Position numbers and translations under genes: made by a program. This document shows, in pieces, positions 1 to 11,036 of a stretch of 64,000 nucleotides of DNA. The notes beneath the pieces are model-generated. The model did no database searches and was not told where the DNA came from. It saw only the letters and a list, made by a program, of their open reading frames with translations. Source of the DNA: Liolophura sinensis (lineage: Eukaryota; Mollusca; Polyplacophora; Chitonida; Chitonidae); assembly GCF_032854445.1 (NCBI RefSeq), contig NC_088295.1, positions 31,926,470 through 31,990,469 of the forward strand, in the 5' to 3' direction. Positions within the stretch are counted from its first letter, which is position 1. Every line of letters begins with the position of its first letter.

Positions 1-721
1 ACGAAGTGAACATATAGCGTGTATAATTCTACTGCAATGAGCACAGCTCGCGAGAACATCAATCCAGAAACCAACAGATGCACATACAATAGCAGACGTT
101 TTGTCACCGCTACAGTATACTGGATGCTTAGACGATCGGTCAGATAAAAACAAGGTGTAGTCAAAAATCTCCGATATCCAACAATGTAGCCTGAAGACGT
201 GTCATTTAGCAATAGGGGTTTCCTTCATGCAATACTGAAATACGCCTGCCTTAAAGCTGGCTTTGTATGAACATAAGTGGATATTAATGAATCGACCCAA
301 ATAATCCGTTTGTGTCAGTCATTACAGCCCGGAGCAAGACGTCTGGGCTGCTCTTTCGTGGGATAATGGATCTTTTTAAGCCGATTCGTCGAATTTTTCT
401 CCATTGATCTCCCTCTGGAATCTCGTGGTGATCGGGACGAACATCTAGGAAAATGGAATAAAAACATGGCTTTATTATCAATATCGGTGGATTCAAGATT
501 CCCAGTGAATTCCTCCTCTCAGGAGCTTTAATATGTGCATACAAATCACCGAGAACCTAAAAGCTTTATTGGATTTTTATGCCAAGATTTTTCTGTCTTT
601 TTTTGCTTTTAACAGACTTCGAAAGAGTTAAGTCATCACAATCACCTTTGCTTTAGAAAATTCCTCACTGTTTTTCATAGAATGCTTACGAGTACTCTAT
701 TTATTGCTTAACCCTATACAA
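1..721. other. unique non-coding sequence
   Basis: I see no convincing gene, repeat or mobile element. The open frames are short and show no recognisable protein motif. Confidence 0.5.
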
Positions 722-1176
722 TATCTCATTGTGCTTCGTTGAGCGTTTAACTGTGCTCCAAATCTTTACCGAAAGAGCATTGAATTCTGTCTCACAAAGA
801 TTCTCACTGTATCTTACAACATTGTGTCTCATTGTGATTCTCCTAGAGTCTCGTTGTGATGTAAACTGTCCCACTGTGATTCACACAACGGTTAACAATG
901 CTTCCCATGGTCTCCTTGACATTACCTGTGTATCACTGCGATTCACCTAGTGTGTCTGTCTGCTTTACCTAGCGTCTAACTGAACTTTACCAGAGTCTCA
1001 TTGTTATTCGCCAAGTGTCTAACTGTTATTCACATAATGTTTAACAATAATGTCTCCATAATGTTCCCAGTGTTTCATGTGATTTACATGCTGTCTCACT
1101 ATGATTCACCTGGTGTCTCACTGTAATTCACCCGGTGTTTTACTATGCCTCACCAAGTGTCTCGCTGCGCTTCAGT
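722..1176 (+). repeat. degenerate 22-bp minisatellite
   Basis: The motif TGTCTCACTGTGATTCACCT and variants recur head to tail. The right end (about 1091-1176) is the clearest, with four consecutive 22-bp units that differ by a few bases. Leftward the units are more diverged and vary by small indels. An open frame crossing the array is a by-product of the repeat. Confidence 0.75.
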
Positions 1177-2894
1177 TGGCACCTTAACGATTAAGGCACT
1201 ACTTACGGTCGGTCAAAATAAGATAAGATTATGGGCATCCTGTGTGTTAGTGAAGTAACCTTGATCAAAATATGCACATCTATTCAGGAGGATCTAATAA
1301 ATGTAACTGTGCATTATATAAAAAGATTTGAATACACAGAAAAATGGTGCTTAGTGTCTGTACTAGAAAACAAACCCCGATTGCTTTTTCTGGGGAGACA
1401 AATATATTTTTTCTACAGACAATATATACTTTAAAGACACAGTAAAGACAATCATAAACAACGACGGAAGACGCCAGTAAAATATTCCCCTTTTTCCTCA
1501 AAACATGATTCCCTGGAGTATATTACACAATTGTTAAGTACTATAGATTACCGATATAAAAGCTAAGCATACAGAACACGTCTTGACTTCCGTCGATAAA
1601 CAAAGAAAGTAACGTTCTTGAAGAAAAACACTATCTGAATTTAATTTAAGTGCTGTGAAATTTTCGTTCGCAACGTGAGGATGTTTATAGCCTTGAGAAC
1701 ACGACCGCACCTTTTTATGTACGAGACACTTCACAAGGTACGAGGCAGTCCCTGTGAGCTGTATGAAGAACTGCTCCCTTCGGAGGTGTCATTATCCCCT
1801 CCCACGTTCCTCCATTTACTTCAAAAGTCTTATGTTCCAGAGCTACTTAACCACTTAAATCAAAGCAAACACTTTTCAATGACAATATACAGCCTTTTTT
1901 CTCTGTAAAAAGGGAAATCTAATAATCCTAGTGTCAGGTATAAACTTAATAAATCCTGTAGCCAGAAGCACAAAATGGGACCCACACAACGTGTTATGAA
2001 CAAAATATGTCAGAAAGGCGATGACGTCGTTGATGACGTCAATACCACATCTAAGTTATTGCGCACAAGATAACAACAACACTTTCTCCTATAAAAACAG
2101 TACTTCACTCGGCGTCTCTTGATCACGTCTAACCTGTTTGCAATATTTTCCTTCCTTTAGCAAGTTAAAACAATACTTGACAGCCTAGACGACATTCGAT
2201 GCTTTCTTTCACATATACTTTGAAGCGTGAATATCATCTTACGGCATGAGACATGTTTTAATCATGCTGTCACATGAAAACCTATACATTGTATGTAATT
2301 CAAAACTGATCGATAAATTACTCAGTTGTTATATGGACTGGCTAGTATCTGCTGTATTATAGCTTCCTGGAATCTCATATCCATGCAGTGTACATCCAAA
2401 GCAAATCATGCCTTCTCCTGTTGATACACAGGGATACCTATATGTTGTATCCAGTAGTTTCTTTTCCGAGTCATCTTTCAGGCAAGGCGATGAAAGGTAA
2501 ATGAATGCCCATCATACGTCGAATAGGTATTCCGTGATACATCAGTATTACTCACTGTTTCCTCTAAAATAAACTGACATCCACTGCCTTCGAAACTGAT
2601 CAGTTCGTGTGTGTGTGTGATGAGTTATATTGATTGCAAGTTCAAATTCCTCAAGGTAGTGATTTGTCAATAAGAAGTCCTGAGCTGTGTTTTTTTGTGA
2701 GCACTTTTTCCTAACACGACACGACACTGATTACTAAGTCTGTTTCCTTGGATCTTTTACACAGCGTGTTAAGAACTCATGATGGCCTATGAATGAATTT
2801 TTCGTTTTATCAAATATACTTGCTAGTGCGACGGCCTATCACACAGTTTATCACCAAAGTTAGTCAATACACTCCATTTTCGAATCACGGTCGA

Positions 2895-2896
<2 letters not shown>
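1177..2896. other. unique non-coding sequence
   Basis: There is no recognisable gene. Short open frames on both strands, including one of 77 codons at 1675-1908, have no family signature. A short GT run lies near 2608. Confidence 0.45.

Positions 2897-2959
<63 letters not shown>
2897..2959. repeat. (TA)n microsatellite
   Basis: About 31 uninterrupted TA units. It lies just beyond the probable 3' end of the minus-strand LINE-A and could have been seeded by that element's A/T-rich tail, but this is not provable from one copy. Confidence 0.95.
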
Positions 2960-2963
<4 letters not shown>

Positions 2964-3239
2964 TTAAGGAATGACAACCCCATGCGTAAGCATGATATGT
3001 GCCAATGCGGGATAGAAAGAAAAAACATCAGTTTATTATCTGGGTTTGTCTCCTTTATAAACACAGGCGTAAGAGGGAGGGTTTCGCATAGATACACATG
3101 TACGAGTGGATGGGCAGAGATGCAAAAACAATGGAAAGGGAGCTCAGTTCTAAGAAAAGATGATCATTGGGCCAAAATTTCATCCATTCATTAAACTTGA
3201 ACTAAAAACTACATACCACCTAGAATTTCTTACATCGTT

Positions 3240-4201
3240 GTAAAGAAGAGGCAACAGCCTGGAGGCTTTGATTATGCAACGATCTGAACACAGTTTCTAG
3301 GGAGGGGTTAGTGACCCCACCTTTAATTAGATCTGAGTTTCCTTGCATTATTGTAGGTTTTACAATGAAATAACAGGTGTGAGATGGAATCCTCCACTTA
3401 ACAGGACTCACAAAGACCTGAGTCATGCTGATTGAATCCATGTAAATATGAATTCACTGGGAAATGACCCAAGACCAGTCGGTAAACAAGGACATCGGCC
3501 CGTCTGGTAGGAAGCTGCACAAACCGAGAGGTCACAAGCGAACACATTTGATGGGAAAACCTCCCTTTCGTGTTATTATCCCAGTCACACTGACACAAAC
3601 CAATGAAAAAGCTTTTTAGTTGGTTCATCACTTCTGAAACAGAAAGTGACATTTTTCATTAGGAGGCCTGCCTTAGCCAGTGCGTCAGCTTGCTCGTTAC
3701 CAGAGATCCCAACATGACTCGGTACTCACTCAAAGAATACAGAGACGTAATATAGAGAAGTATATAGGTATAAAACATCAAGGACAAGTTGTAAGCATTT
3801 GGTGACATTCTGGCATTTTAAAGATTTCAAGGCAGATAGGGAGTCATTTAATATAACACATTTCAATGGTTTAAACACATTAAGAAACTAGAGAGCCATT
3901 AGAATGCCCGTTAAGTGTGCAGAGTAAATAGATAACCTTGACCTGTTACCATAATTAAGCTCTGCGATGTTTACCGCAGCCACAACCTTACCAGTATCAG
4001 GGCATTTTCAGGCATCGGAAAAAGTCTGCAAATACTCTGACCAATTTCTTTTAATGTTATCATTACAACACATTCTGCTGATGTCTGACGGGTCAGACTT
4101 CTTAAGCTGAGACAACAATTCAAACAAAATGTTCGGGATACAAAGATGCCAGGGTGGGAAAGGAGGAATAATATGGCCTTGGACCATAAGATGGTCAGCA
4201 C
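3240..4201 (-). pseudogene. LINE-A ORF2 C-terminus: RNase H domain and terminal Cys/His region
   Basis: Minus-strand translation in shifting frames gives RNase H landmarks. LNDSLSALKSL resembles the SDSLSAL block. VPSHVGISGNEQADALAKA is the conserved PSHxGxxGNExAD block and lies near 3665-3730. It is followed by a region ending in RLVLGHFPVNSYLHG and a CESC...H...C cluster (3250-3440), typical of the ORF2 end in RNase H-bearing LINEs. The first catalytic segment near 3960-4000 is badly eroded. A stop just before VPSHVG and several frameshifts make it non-functional. RNase H would remove the RNA strand during element copying. Confidence 0.8.
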
Positions 4202-4248
4202 CAGATCTCTGGGAGATATTATTACCTTAAAAGCTTATTACCTTAAAC

Positions 4249-5480
4249 TTATATTAGCTTAAAAGGCTGGTGATCCTTTAGATTATCTTCATATAAAACA
4301 TCATGCACAGATGCCTCCAGAACAGCAGAGGCCGAATTTCCATTAGCGGGCTTAAGTTTAGTAACATATTTTAAAGTATGGAACTGACGCCTAATGTATA
4401 ATGGCCATTCATTACTCAGTACCTGAAGCACATTGAGTGGTGTTGTCCTCAAACTCCCAATGCATATCCGGAGAGCAGCACATTTCACGGCATCCAGTTT
4501 AGCCTTAACATGCTCAGCCGTACGCTTCATAACAGTAATCTAAACCTGTTCGGATAAGGACTCTATACAGAAGTAACAAAGTGGTCTTATCTACTCCCCA
4601 TGATTTCCCGGAGATGCAGGGCATCATATTCAAGGCCTTTTGACATTTTGCAATAATGAAATTGATATGTTCAGACAAAGTGAGGTGCTCGTCGAAGATC
4701 ATACCCAGGTATTTAAATTCGGAAGAGACTTTAATCACCCTGTCATTTAGATATAGCACAGGCAAGTAGTTAGGTCGCCTCCGAGTAAACATCACACATT
4801 CTGTTTTCACGTGTGAGAACTTGAATCCCCTCAACTTACTCCACTTCAGGATGTCATCAAGTCCCTGTTGGATGTACCTTGAAACTACAGATAGATTTCC
4901 AGCAACCCACAAATCATCAGCAAACAGTGAGCAGTCCAGTTTAGGATTAACTTCTGTAGGTAAATCATTTATTGCTATATTATACAGGGTAGGTGAAAGA
5001 ACACTTCCTTGCAGAGTGCCATTATTAATTGATACCGCCTTAGAATACTCTCCACCTATTCTAACTCTGCTGGAGCGATCTGCCAAAAACTTCGTATACA
5101 GACCAACATTTTACCACCTATACCAATGGCTTGCGTTTTAATAAGTAGCCCCCCTCTCCACAGCACGTCATATGCCTTTTCTATATCCAAAAAGACAGCA
5201 AGCACATATTCTGTGTTAATAAGTGAACGTCTTATTGTATTTTCTAGAGTGACCACATGGTCAGTATTACATCAATTCCTACGGAATCCACTCTGCACTT
5301 TGGCAAGCAAACCATTTTTATCTAAAAACCAAGTTAGGCGAGTGTTTATCATTTTCTCCAATAATCTTACACATATTGGACGTGAAAGCAATAGGACGAT
5401 ATGACTGCGCAGAAGTAGGGTTCTTACCAGGCTTAGCTACAGGAACAACAGTAGACTGTCTCCAGGCAAGAGGTAGCTAA
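4249..5480 (-). pseudogene. LINE-A ORF2 reverse transcriptase domain
   Basis: On the minus strand the fingers region near 5370-5480 reads VAKPGKNPTSAQSYRPIAFT. The palm follows as FLDIEKAYD (about 5180), LQGSVLSPTLYN (about 5000) and the catalytic LFADDLWVAG, with the FADD codons at 4913-4924. It continues through EFKYLGMIFDEHLTLSEHI and LLLLYRVLIRTGLDYCYEAYG into the connection domain around 4250-4530. Both catalytic aspartates are intact, but the domain is split over at least three frames with stops, for example around 5256 and 4520. This is the most readable part of the old copy. Confidence 0.9.
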
Positions 5481-5889
5481 ATACTCATCTAAATGGTATT
5501 GTATAGTGAACGTAAAACATTGAGGCATTGGTCTGGAAGGTTCTTCACCATCGAGTACACAATACCATCTTCACCTGGTGACGAGTCCTTTGTTGTATGG
5601 AAGGCCTGTTTTAGTTTTTAGAGAAAAGTCTCCATTTATTGGCATATCGTCAAATGCAATGTTGTCAAATTGGTGATTTTTAGCATCATAATTGTTTGAG
5701 CTAGGCACATAAGAAAAACTGTCAACCAAGATGTTACACTTTTAATGGTTTGTGACATAATATTCATCACCACATATAAGGGTTGGAACATGGTTATTCC
5801 TATTTCTTCCACTAATTGCTCTAAATTGTGACCAGACTTTACTGATGTGTTTCTATTAATGGAGGAGCAGTACTCGCGCCATGTGGAGC

Positions 5890-6888
5890 TTCTGAGCTCA
5901 CTTTATGACACGCTCAGCCTCTGCCTTACACGTTTTGTATGTTATATCTTCCAGTGATCCTGGCCGTTTTGCTTTGTTCTTAGCTCGCTTTCTGCTCCTC
6001 CACCATGGCACAGGCGTCCTTACTATGCCATCATCAAATGTACGAGGGATGGACTTTTTAGCAGCAGAATTGATAGCCTTAACCACATTATTTGATTATA
6101 CATCAACGTCTTCAATAAAAACACTGTTTGTAAGCGACAGTTTACATTCCTTTCTATAGTTGAACCAATCGGCTTTGTTAATTTTCCATCGAGGGGGATA
6201 ACCTTGATGGTTAATGTGAAGGCAGACTCCAAAACTAGTAACAATTGGAAATTAGTCGCTACCACAAGGAGAATCTTGATCTACCGACCAAGACGACGCA
6301 GCCGGCAAGTCATTCGAACGAAGTGAGGTCTATTGCTGACAAATTTCCGGTGCGGATGTTCAGTCGAGTGCCTGACCCGTTATTCAAAACAACAAGATTA
6401 TTTTCCTCGATCAACTCACAAACTGCTTTACCACGGGCACCATTATGAGAGCAGCCCCACGCCCTGTGACGTGAATTAAAATCCCCACATATGATATAGG
6501 ATCCCGTCAAAGTGCTGGCCAGGGAATTTAGTTCGGTTAGTCGTAGATTGTTGCAAGGGTTTTACAGATTAACAACATTAATTGGCTTCCGCGGGGACAG
6601 AGCTAACTGATAGCATTGACATTCAAAAGAATTGGGTACAGGAAGCTTTACATCAGTGTATGAAATGTCATCTTTGATGAATATAGCTAGCCCACCACTA
6701 GGGGAGAATTCTGTATTTGTTCTTTTCACTGAGTAGCCTGGAATAATAAAATTCGAATGAGGTTTAACGAATGTTTCTTGCATACAAACTACCTGTGGGA
6801 GGGTTTCCATATTAGACATATATGATTTAAAATCTTTGCCGTGGGCACAGAGAGACTGGATATTCTGTTGCAGAATTGTCAGCGTCAT
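5890..6888 (-). pseudogene. LINE-A ORF2 apurinic-type endonuclease domain
   Basis: The likely ORF2 start is the ATG at 6886-6888 (minus), giving LTILQQNIQSLCAHGKDF, a match to the N-terminal block of LINE APE-like endonucleases. VVCMQETF holds the catalytic-glutamate motif. GDFNSRHRAWGC (about 6450) is the conserved GDFNxHxxxWG block. The remainder to about 5890 is broken into several frames. The enzyme would nick the target DNA to prime reverse transcription. Dead copy. Confidence 0.85.
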
Positions 6889-7022
6889 TAGGTAAAGAAG
6901 AGTTACGAGACAATATTAATACACGTGCTTATGATCCATTATTTAAGGGCAGTATTTTTTTTATGACAGCCGAGAGATCTCCCGAATCAACAACGTTACC
7001 TCAAAGATGGCGTTTGGTACAC

Positions 7023-7891
7023 TCAGTTATTTTTAGATGTATTTATTGTGATACAGTGGAAAATGATTTCAGTTAATAGCGTCAATACACTGGGCAACGA
7101 AACTGGTGAAATGACATCTGATAGTACAGATACTTCCGCCTCGGGTTGTACAGCAATACTTTTCACCACTGGTACACTGATGGGTTGAGCCACCACGATG
7201 GGGAGCAGATTTTGTGATGGTTGGGATAGATCATGGGCGCTCACAAAAGCTGAACCTTGGGGAAAATATAGCAGATCGAAGGAAACACTTGACTCACACA
7301 CGCTTTTTAAAGCCTCTGCAAAGGGCATCTTTTCAGTAACCTTGATGTACTTGCTTGCTTCCTTCTGCATTGGACAGCCTGCGTAAGCAGAACTGTGTCC
7401 GCCTCCACAGTTGGCACACTTTGGCATTTCTTTATTAGGGCAGGACTCATAATCATGAGCCTGACCGCAGCGTGGACATATTACCTTACCTCTACACTCG
7501 GAGGCAATATGGTTTAGGCGCTGGCACCGGAAACAGGGCAGAACAGATGGGAGGTAAGGTTTCACTGTAAATATCTCACAGCCAAGCGTAATTTCTACGG
7601 GTAGAGTGTCAGAATCAAAAGACAACAACAGGGTATCATTACGAGAAGTGTCCCTGTATTTAGTCAATTTCTGAACCTGGAAACACCTATATTTTCTCAA
7701 ACAAGCCAGAACTTCCGCCTCTGTAACTTCGTCCCCAACACCATAAATAAGACCTCTTGATGAAGATTTGCTTTGTAGCAGACACCTTATATGCCTACCC
7801 ATAATATGGCCGAGATTCAGTATTTTTTTAACCTGTGTTTGGCTTAGGCATGAAACAAGGTAATCTTTGGACTGAATCTTCTAAACATATT
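7023..7891 (-). pseudogene. LINE-A ORF1 (Gag-like), C-terminal part with three zinc knuckles
   Basis: The minus-strand frame is open from 7878 through 7023. It carries three consecutive knuckles: CFRCQRLNHIASEC (CCHC), CPRCGQAHDYESC and CANCGGGHSSAYAGC. Such knuckles are RNA-binding modules of I-group and Jockey-type ORF1 proteins. A methionine at 7802 looks like a start, but the same frame stays coding-like upstream of it to the LINE-B junction at 7891, and it resumes at 12951 on the far side of LINE-B. So 7802 is not the true start. A TAG stop lies in the target-site sequence itself. Confidence 0.85.
7879..7891. repeat. left target-site duplication of LINE-B (13 bp)
   Basis: TTCTAAACATATT is identical to 12951-12963. 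It belongs to the LINE-A ORF1 sequence that was duplicated on insertion. Confidence 0.95.
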
Positions 7892-7892
7892 G

Positions 7893-8999
7893 TTAGAATG
7901 TTCCAGAAAACAACAATATCTAAATTTACTAAAAATTCAAAATATAGGAGAGCAGCCTGTTTCTGTTTCTCCTCATAATACATTGAACTGCTGTCATGGT
8001 ATAATTCGTGACAGAGACCAGGACCTTACCGAAATGAATGAACAACAAATAACTGAAGAACTAAAACACCAAGGAGTAAGTAAGGTAAAACCTAATTAGA
8101 AGAGAAGGGAATCTGGTAAAAACGAACACTTATATGTTAACATTCAATAAAACATCACTTCCGCCATCTATATTTATTGGACCATATAGTGTAAGGGTGG
8201 AGTTATTTATACCTAACCCCACCCGGTGTTTCTCCTGTCAGAGGTTTGGCCATGGCAGGAGTCAATGCCGCAACACACTGGTCTGCTTTAGATGTGCGGG
8301 AGCAGGTCATGAGGGCTTCGACTGCACAAAAACAGTAAAATGTGTGAATTGTAGTGGAGCCCACATGGCCTCCTCCAAGGACTGCCCTCTCTTCAAAAAA
8401 GAAAAGGATATCATAACCTTAAAATGTAAAAATAATATATCATATCAGGAAGCGAAGCGTCTGGTCTCTGCCACGAATGTTCTGCCTACCTCTACATATG
8501 CAAATGTTGTCAGGAAAACCACTGTTTCTGTGGGGGTCCAAACGACTTTTACGTGGCCTATTGGTAAAGAACACCCACAGAAACTGGTCATAAAACCCTT
8601 AAATAACACAGTCAGCTCAACATCACAAACTGATATAAACCTTTCTAAAATATCCGATACTCTACCTGACTATCCAGCACTTTCTTTGTCTGAAAGCACA
8701 TCAAATGATAATAAATCCAAATCTTGTAAACCCGTTGATTCTTCACAGAAAACAACGGGTGACAAAAATAAATGTGAGAAAAACCATAAAAGGGATAAAC
8801 CTAGTGGCCTCCCTCTAAGGCCACTAGAAACCCTATCCAAACTTTTAATAGGTTTGGATCGTTGGAGGACGTTGATCCTTCGACATCGTGTGCAGACATG
8901 ATGGATACGTCATCTGCACCTGGGGGGTCTTCTAGTAGATCTCCCAAAAAGGGTCGTCCGCGGTCGAAACATAAATCCCCAATACGCCTACCTCCATAA
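7893..8999 (+). pseudogene. LINE-B ORF1 (Gag-like), 5' truncated, frameshifted
   Basis: Three frames together give an ORF1. The first segment (to 8097) contains GEQPVSVSPHNTLN, like the RRM-like part of I-group ORF1 proteins. The second (8134-about 8850) has zinc knuckles CFSCQRFGHGRSQC and CFRCAGAGHEGFDC and a third variant, CVNCSGAHMASSKDC. The third segment (about 8850-8999) is a basic, Ser/Pro-rich tail ending RSKHKSPIRLPP. There is a TAG stop at 8097 and frameshifts near 8130 and 8850. The N-terminus is missing because of truncation at 7892. The stop codon at 8997-8999 overlaps the ORF2 ATG. Confidence 0.85.
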
Positions 9000-9001
9000 T
9001 G
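8997..9001 (+). promoter_or_regulatory. TAATG stop-start overlap between LINE-B ORF1 and ORF2
   Basis: The ORF1 stop TAA (8997-8999) shares its last A with the ORF2 ATG (8999-9001). A UAAUG junction is known from the LINE SART1, where it couples termination on ORF1 to re-initiation on ORF2. Here the overlap is seen directly; the mechanism is inferred. Confidence 0.7.
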
Positions 9002-9316
9002 TCTTCTTTAGACAAAATTATACAATGGAATTGTCGAGGTCTTAAGGTAAATCTTATTGAAATAACACAGCTAGTTCAATCTTTAAATCCAGTAGTCCTG
9101 TGTCTTCAGGAAACTCACCTGAAGACATCTGACAAAGATAAATTATCTCTTAAAAATTAAACACTTTATAGCAATTATTCTGGTGAAGAAGAGCGAGCTT
9201 GTGGCGGCTCCTCTGTTTTCGTAAATAATAATATAATTCACAGTCCTGTTGATCTCGTTACTGAGTTTCAGGCTGTTGCCGTCCGTTGTATCTTTGTTGG
9301 AAACAGTTACTTTATG
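8999..9316 (+). pseudogene. LINE-B ORF2, start and first half of endonuclease
   Basis: The ATG at 8999 opens SSLDKIIQWNCRGLK, the QWNxxGL motif at the N-terminus of LINE endonucleases. VVLCLQETHLK carries the catalytic glutamate. A TAA at 9158-9160 interrupts the frame, after which CGGSSVFVNNNII continues in the same frame to about 9310. There a frameshift passes the domain to the next frame. Confidence 0.85.
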
Positions 9317-11036
9317 TTCGATCTATATTCCTCCTCATTCTTCTTTGTCAGGCTCTCAGTTACATAACTTAAAAGAACAACTCCCATCCCCTTTTATAAT
9401 TATGGGGGATTTTAATGCCCATAACCCCTTATGGGGCAGTAATAATATAAACGCTAAAGGCAAAACTTTGGAAGATTTTTTATCGAAAGATGAACTGTGT
9501 TATTTCAATGATGGTTCTAATACCTACTTACATCCAGGTAATGGCGCTTATTCTGCTATCGATCTCACTATCACGGATCCACCACTTCTCCCGGATTTTT
9601 CTTGGAGGGTGCATGATGATCTTTGTGGTAGTGACCATTTTCCTATAATCCTAGAACATATCACTTCTAATTCTTTAGAACGTGTAGCTAGGTGGAAATT
9701 CGATCAAGCAGACTGGATCGCATTTGAGATGTTCTGTGAGGCTGATATCTCTCCAGAGATCCTCAAAGCAGCAGATGATCCTGTGTTAAAATTTAACCAG
9801 CTTGTATTACGAGCTGCCGATAGAACTATACCTAAGACCTCGACAAATCCAAAATCCAAAAGTAAACCCTGGTACGACAATGACTGTCGTAAAGCCATAA
9901 AGGACCGTAAAAAGGCTGAACGCAGATTTAATCATTGTCCCACTGATAATAATTTAAACCAGGTTCGGAATTTTCGAGCTAAGGCTCGTCGATTACTCAA
10001 GTCCAAGAGACGATCTTGTTGGCGGAACTTTGTTTCGGGCATTACGTCAAAAACACCCATGCGTAAAGTCTGGAACATGGTTCAGAAACTTAAGGGCAAA
10101 AATAATAAAGCCAAAGTCCAGCATTTGAAAGATGGAGATAATATATTAACCTCTCCATCTGATATAGCCAATAAATTAGCTGAAACAATTTCAACAAAAT
10201 CTTCTTCTGAGAACTATACTAAAAAATTCCAACATATTAAAAACCAGAAGGAGAGAACTAAATTGCCCTTTTCTTCTAAAAATTTAGAAGATTATAATTG
10301 TCCTTTTAATATCGAGGAACTTAAAACTGCACTAAAAAAGGCCCATGATACTGCTTGTGGGCCTGATAACGTATATTATAAGTTTTTGAACCATTTACCA
10401 CCTGAGCCACTGGAGACTCTCTTGGACTTGCTTAATGATATTTGGATAACTGGTAATTTTCCACCGTCATGGAGGGAGGCGTGTATTATCCCGGTTCCCA
10501 AACCGGGTAAGGATCATAATGATCCAAATAATTACCGTCCCATAGCTCTTACCAGCTGTGTCTGTAAGACTATGGAACGGATGATAAATCATAGACTTGT
10601 TTGGTTTCTTGAAAACAACAAGTTACTTTCTAATATACAATGTGGTTTTCGTCAAGGTAGATCCACTATGGATCACCTTGTTCGCTTCGAAACCTTTATA
10701 CGAGATGGATTCATTAATAACGAACATGTGGTGTCCATATTTTTTGACCTTGAGAAGGCTTACGACACCACATGGAAATATGGTATTTTAAAAGACCTCA
10801 CGGATATGGGTCTTAAAGGCCGATTATCAATATTTATATCAGAATTTTTATCCGATCGTCAGTTTAAGGTAAGGGTGGGGTCCACTCTTTCTGACTCTTA
10901 TGAGCAGGAAATGGGTGTACCCCAGGGCAGTATCCTTTCACCAACACTATTTAGCATAAAAATTAATAGTTTGGCTAAAACATTGACATCTGGCACAGAG
11001 GGTTTTTTATATGTAGATGATTTGCTACCGTGCTAA
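9309..11036 (+). pseudogene. LINE-B ORF2, endonuclease C-terminus and most of reverse transcriptase
   Basis: After the frameshift the endonuclease resumes with LCSIYIPPHSS, then MGDFNAHNPLWGSNN (about 9400), SAIDLTI and GSDHFPI (about 9630), so all catalytic blocks are present. A basic linker follows. The RT runs from about 10320: ACGPDNVYYKFL, PVPKPGKDHNDPNNYRPIAL, FDLEKAYDTTW, GVPQGSILSPTLF and FLYVDDL. The frame stops at 11034, only a few codons after the catalytic YVDD, because of a small deletion just after the two aspartates. The rest is in the next frame from 11017. The long intact frame suggests modest age. Confidence 0.92.

Larger units (their letters stand above)
3210..7891 (-). mobile_element. 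LINE-A, I-group non-LTR retrotransposon (main segment, degenerate)
   Basis: Reading the minus strand from 7891 down gives the C-terminal part of a zinc-knuckle ORF1, then an ORF2 with endonuclease, reverse transcriptase and RNase H, and a final cysteine-rich region near 3400. This order (Gag-like ORF1, EN, RT, RNase H) fits the I group of LINEs (I, Nimb and relatives), which are copied by target-primed reverse transcription. The reading frame is broken by many stops and frameshifts, so the copy is old. Its 5' end is displaced to 12951-13600 because LINE-B (7892-12950) inserted into ORF1. The 3' end is uncertain: coding similarity stops near 3240, and the untranslated tail may run to the (TA)n tract at 2959. 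Confidence 0.9.

Noticed and set aside
2793-3194. 133-codon plus-strand frame with a run of alternating Ile-Tyr
   Set aside because: It is the translation of the (TA)n tract plus LINE-A tail sequence read backwards.
7802-7802. Methionine at 7802 (minus) as the LINE-A ORF1 start
   Set aside because: The same frame is coding-like upstream to the LINE-B junction and continues at 12951, so the true start is near 13211.
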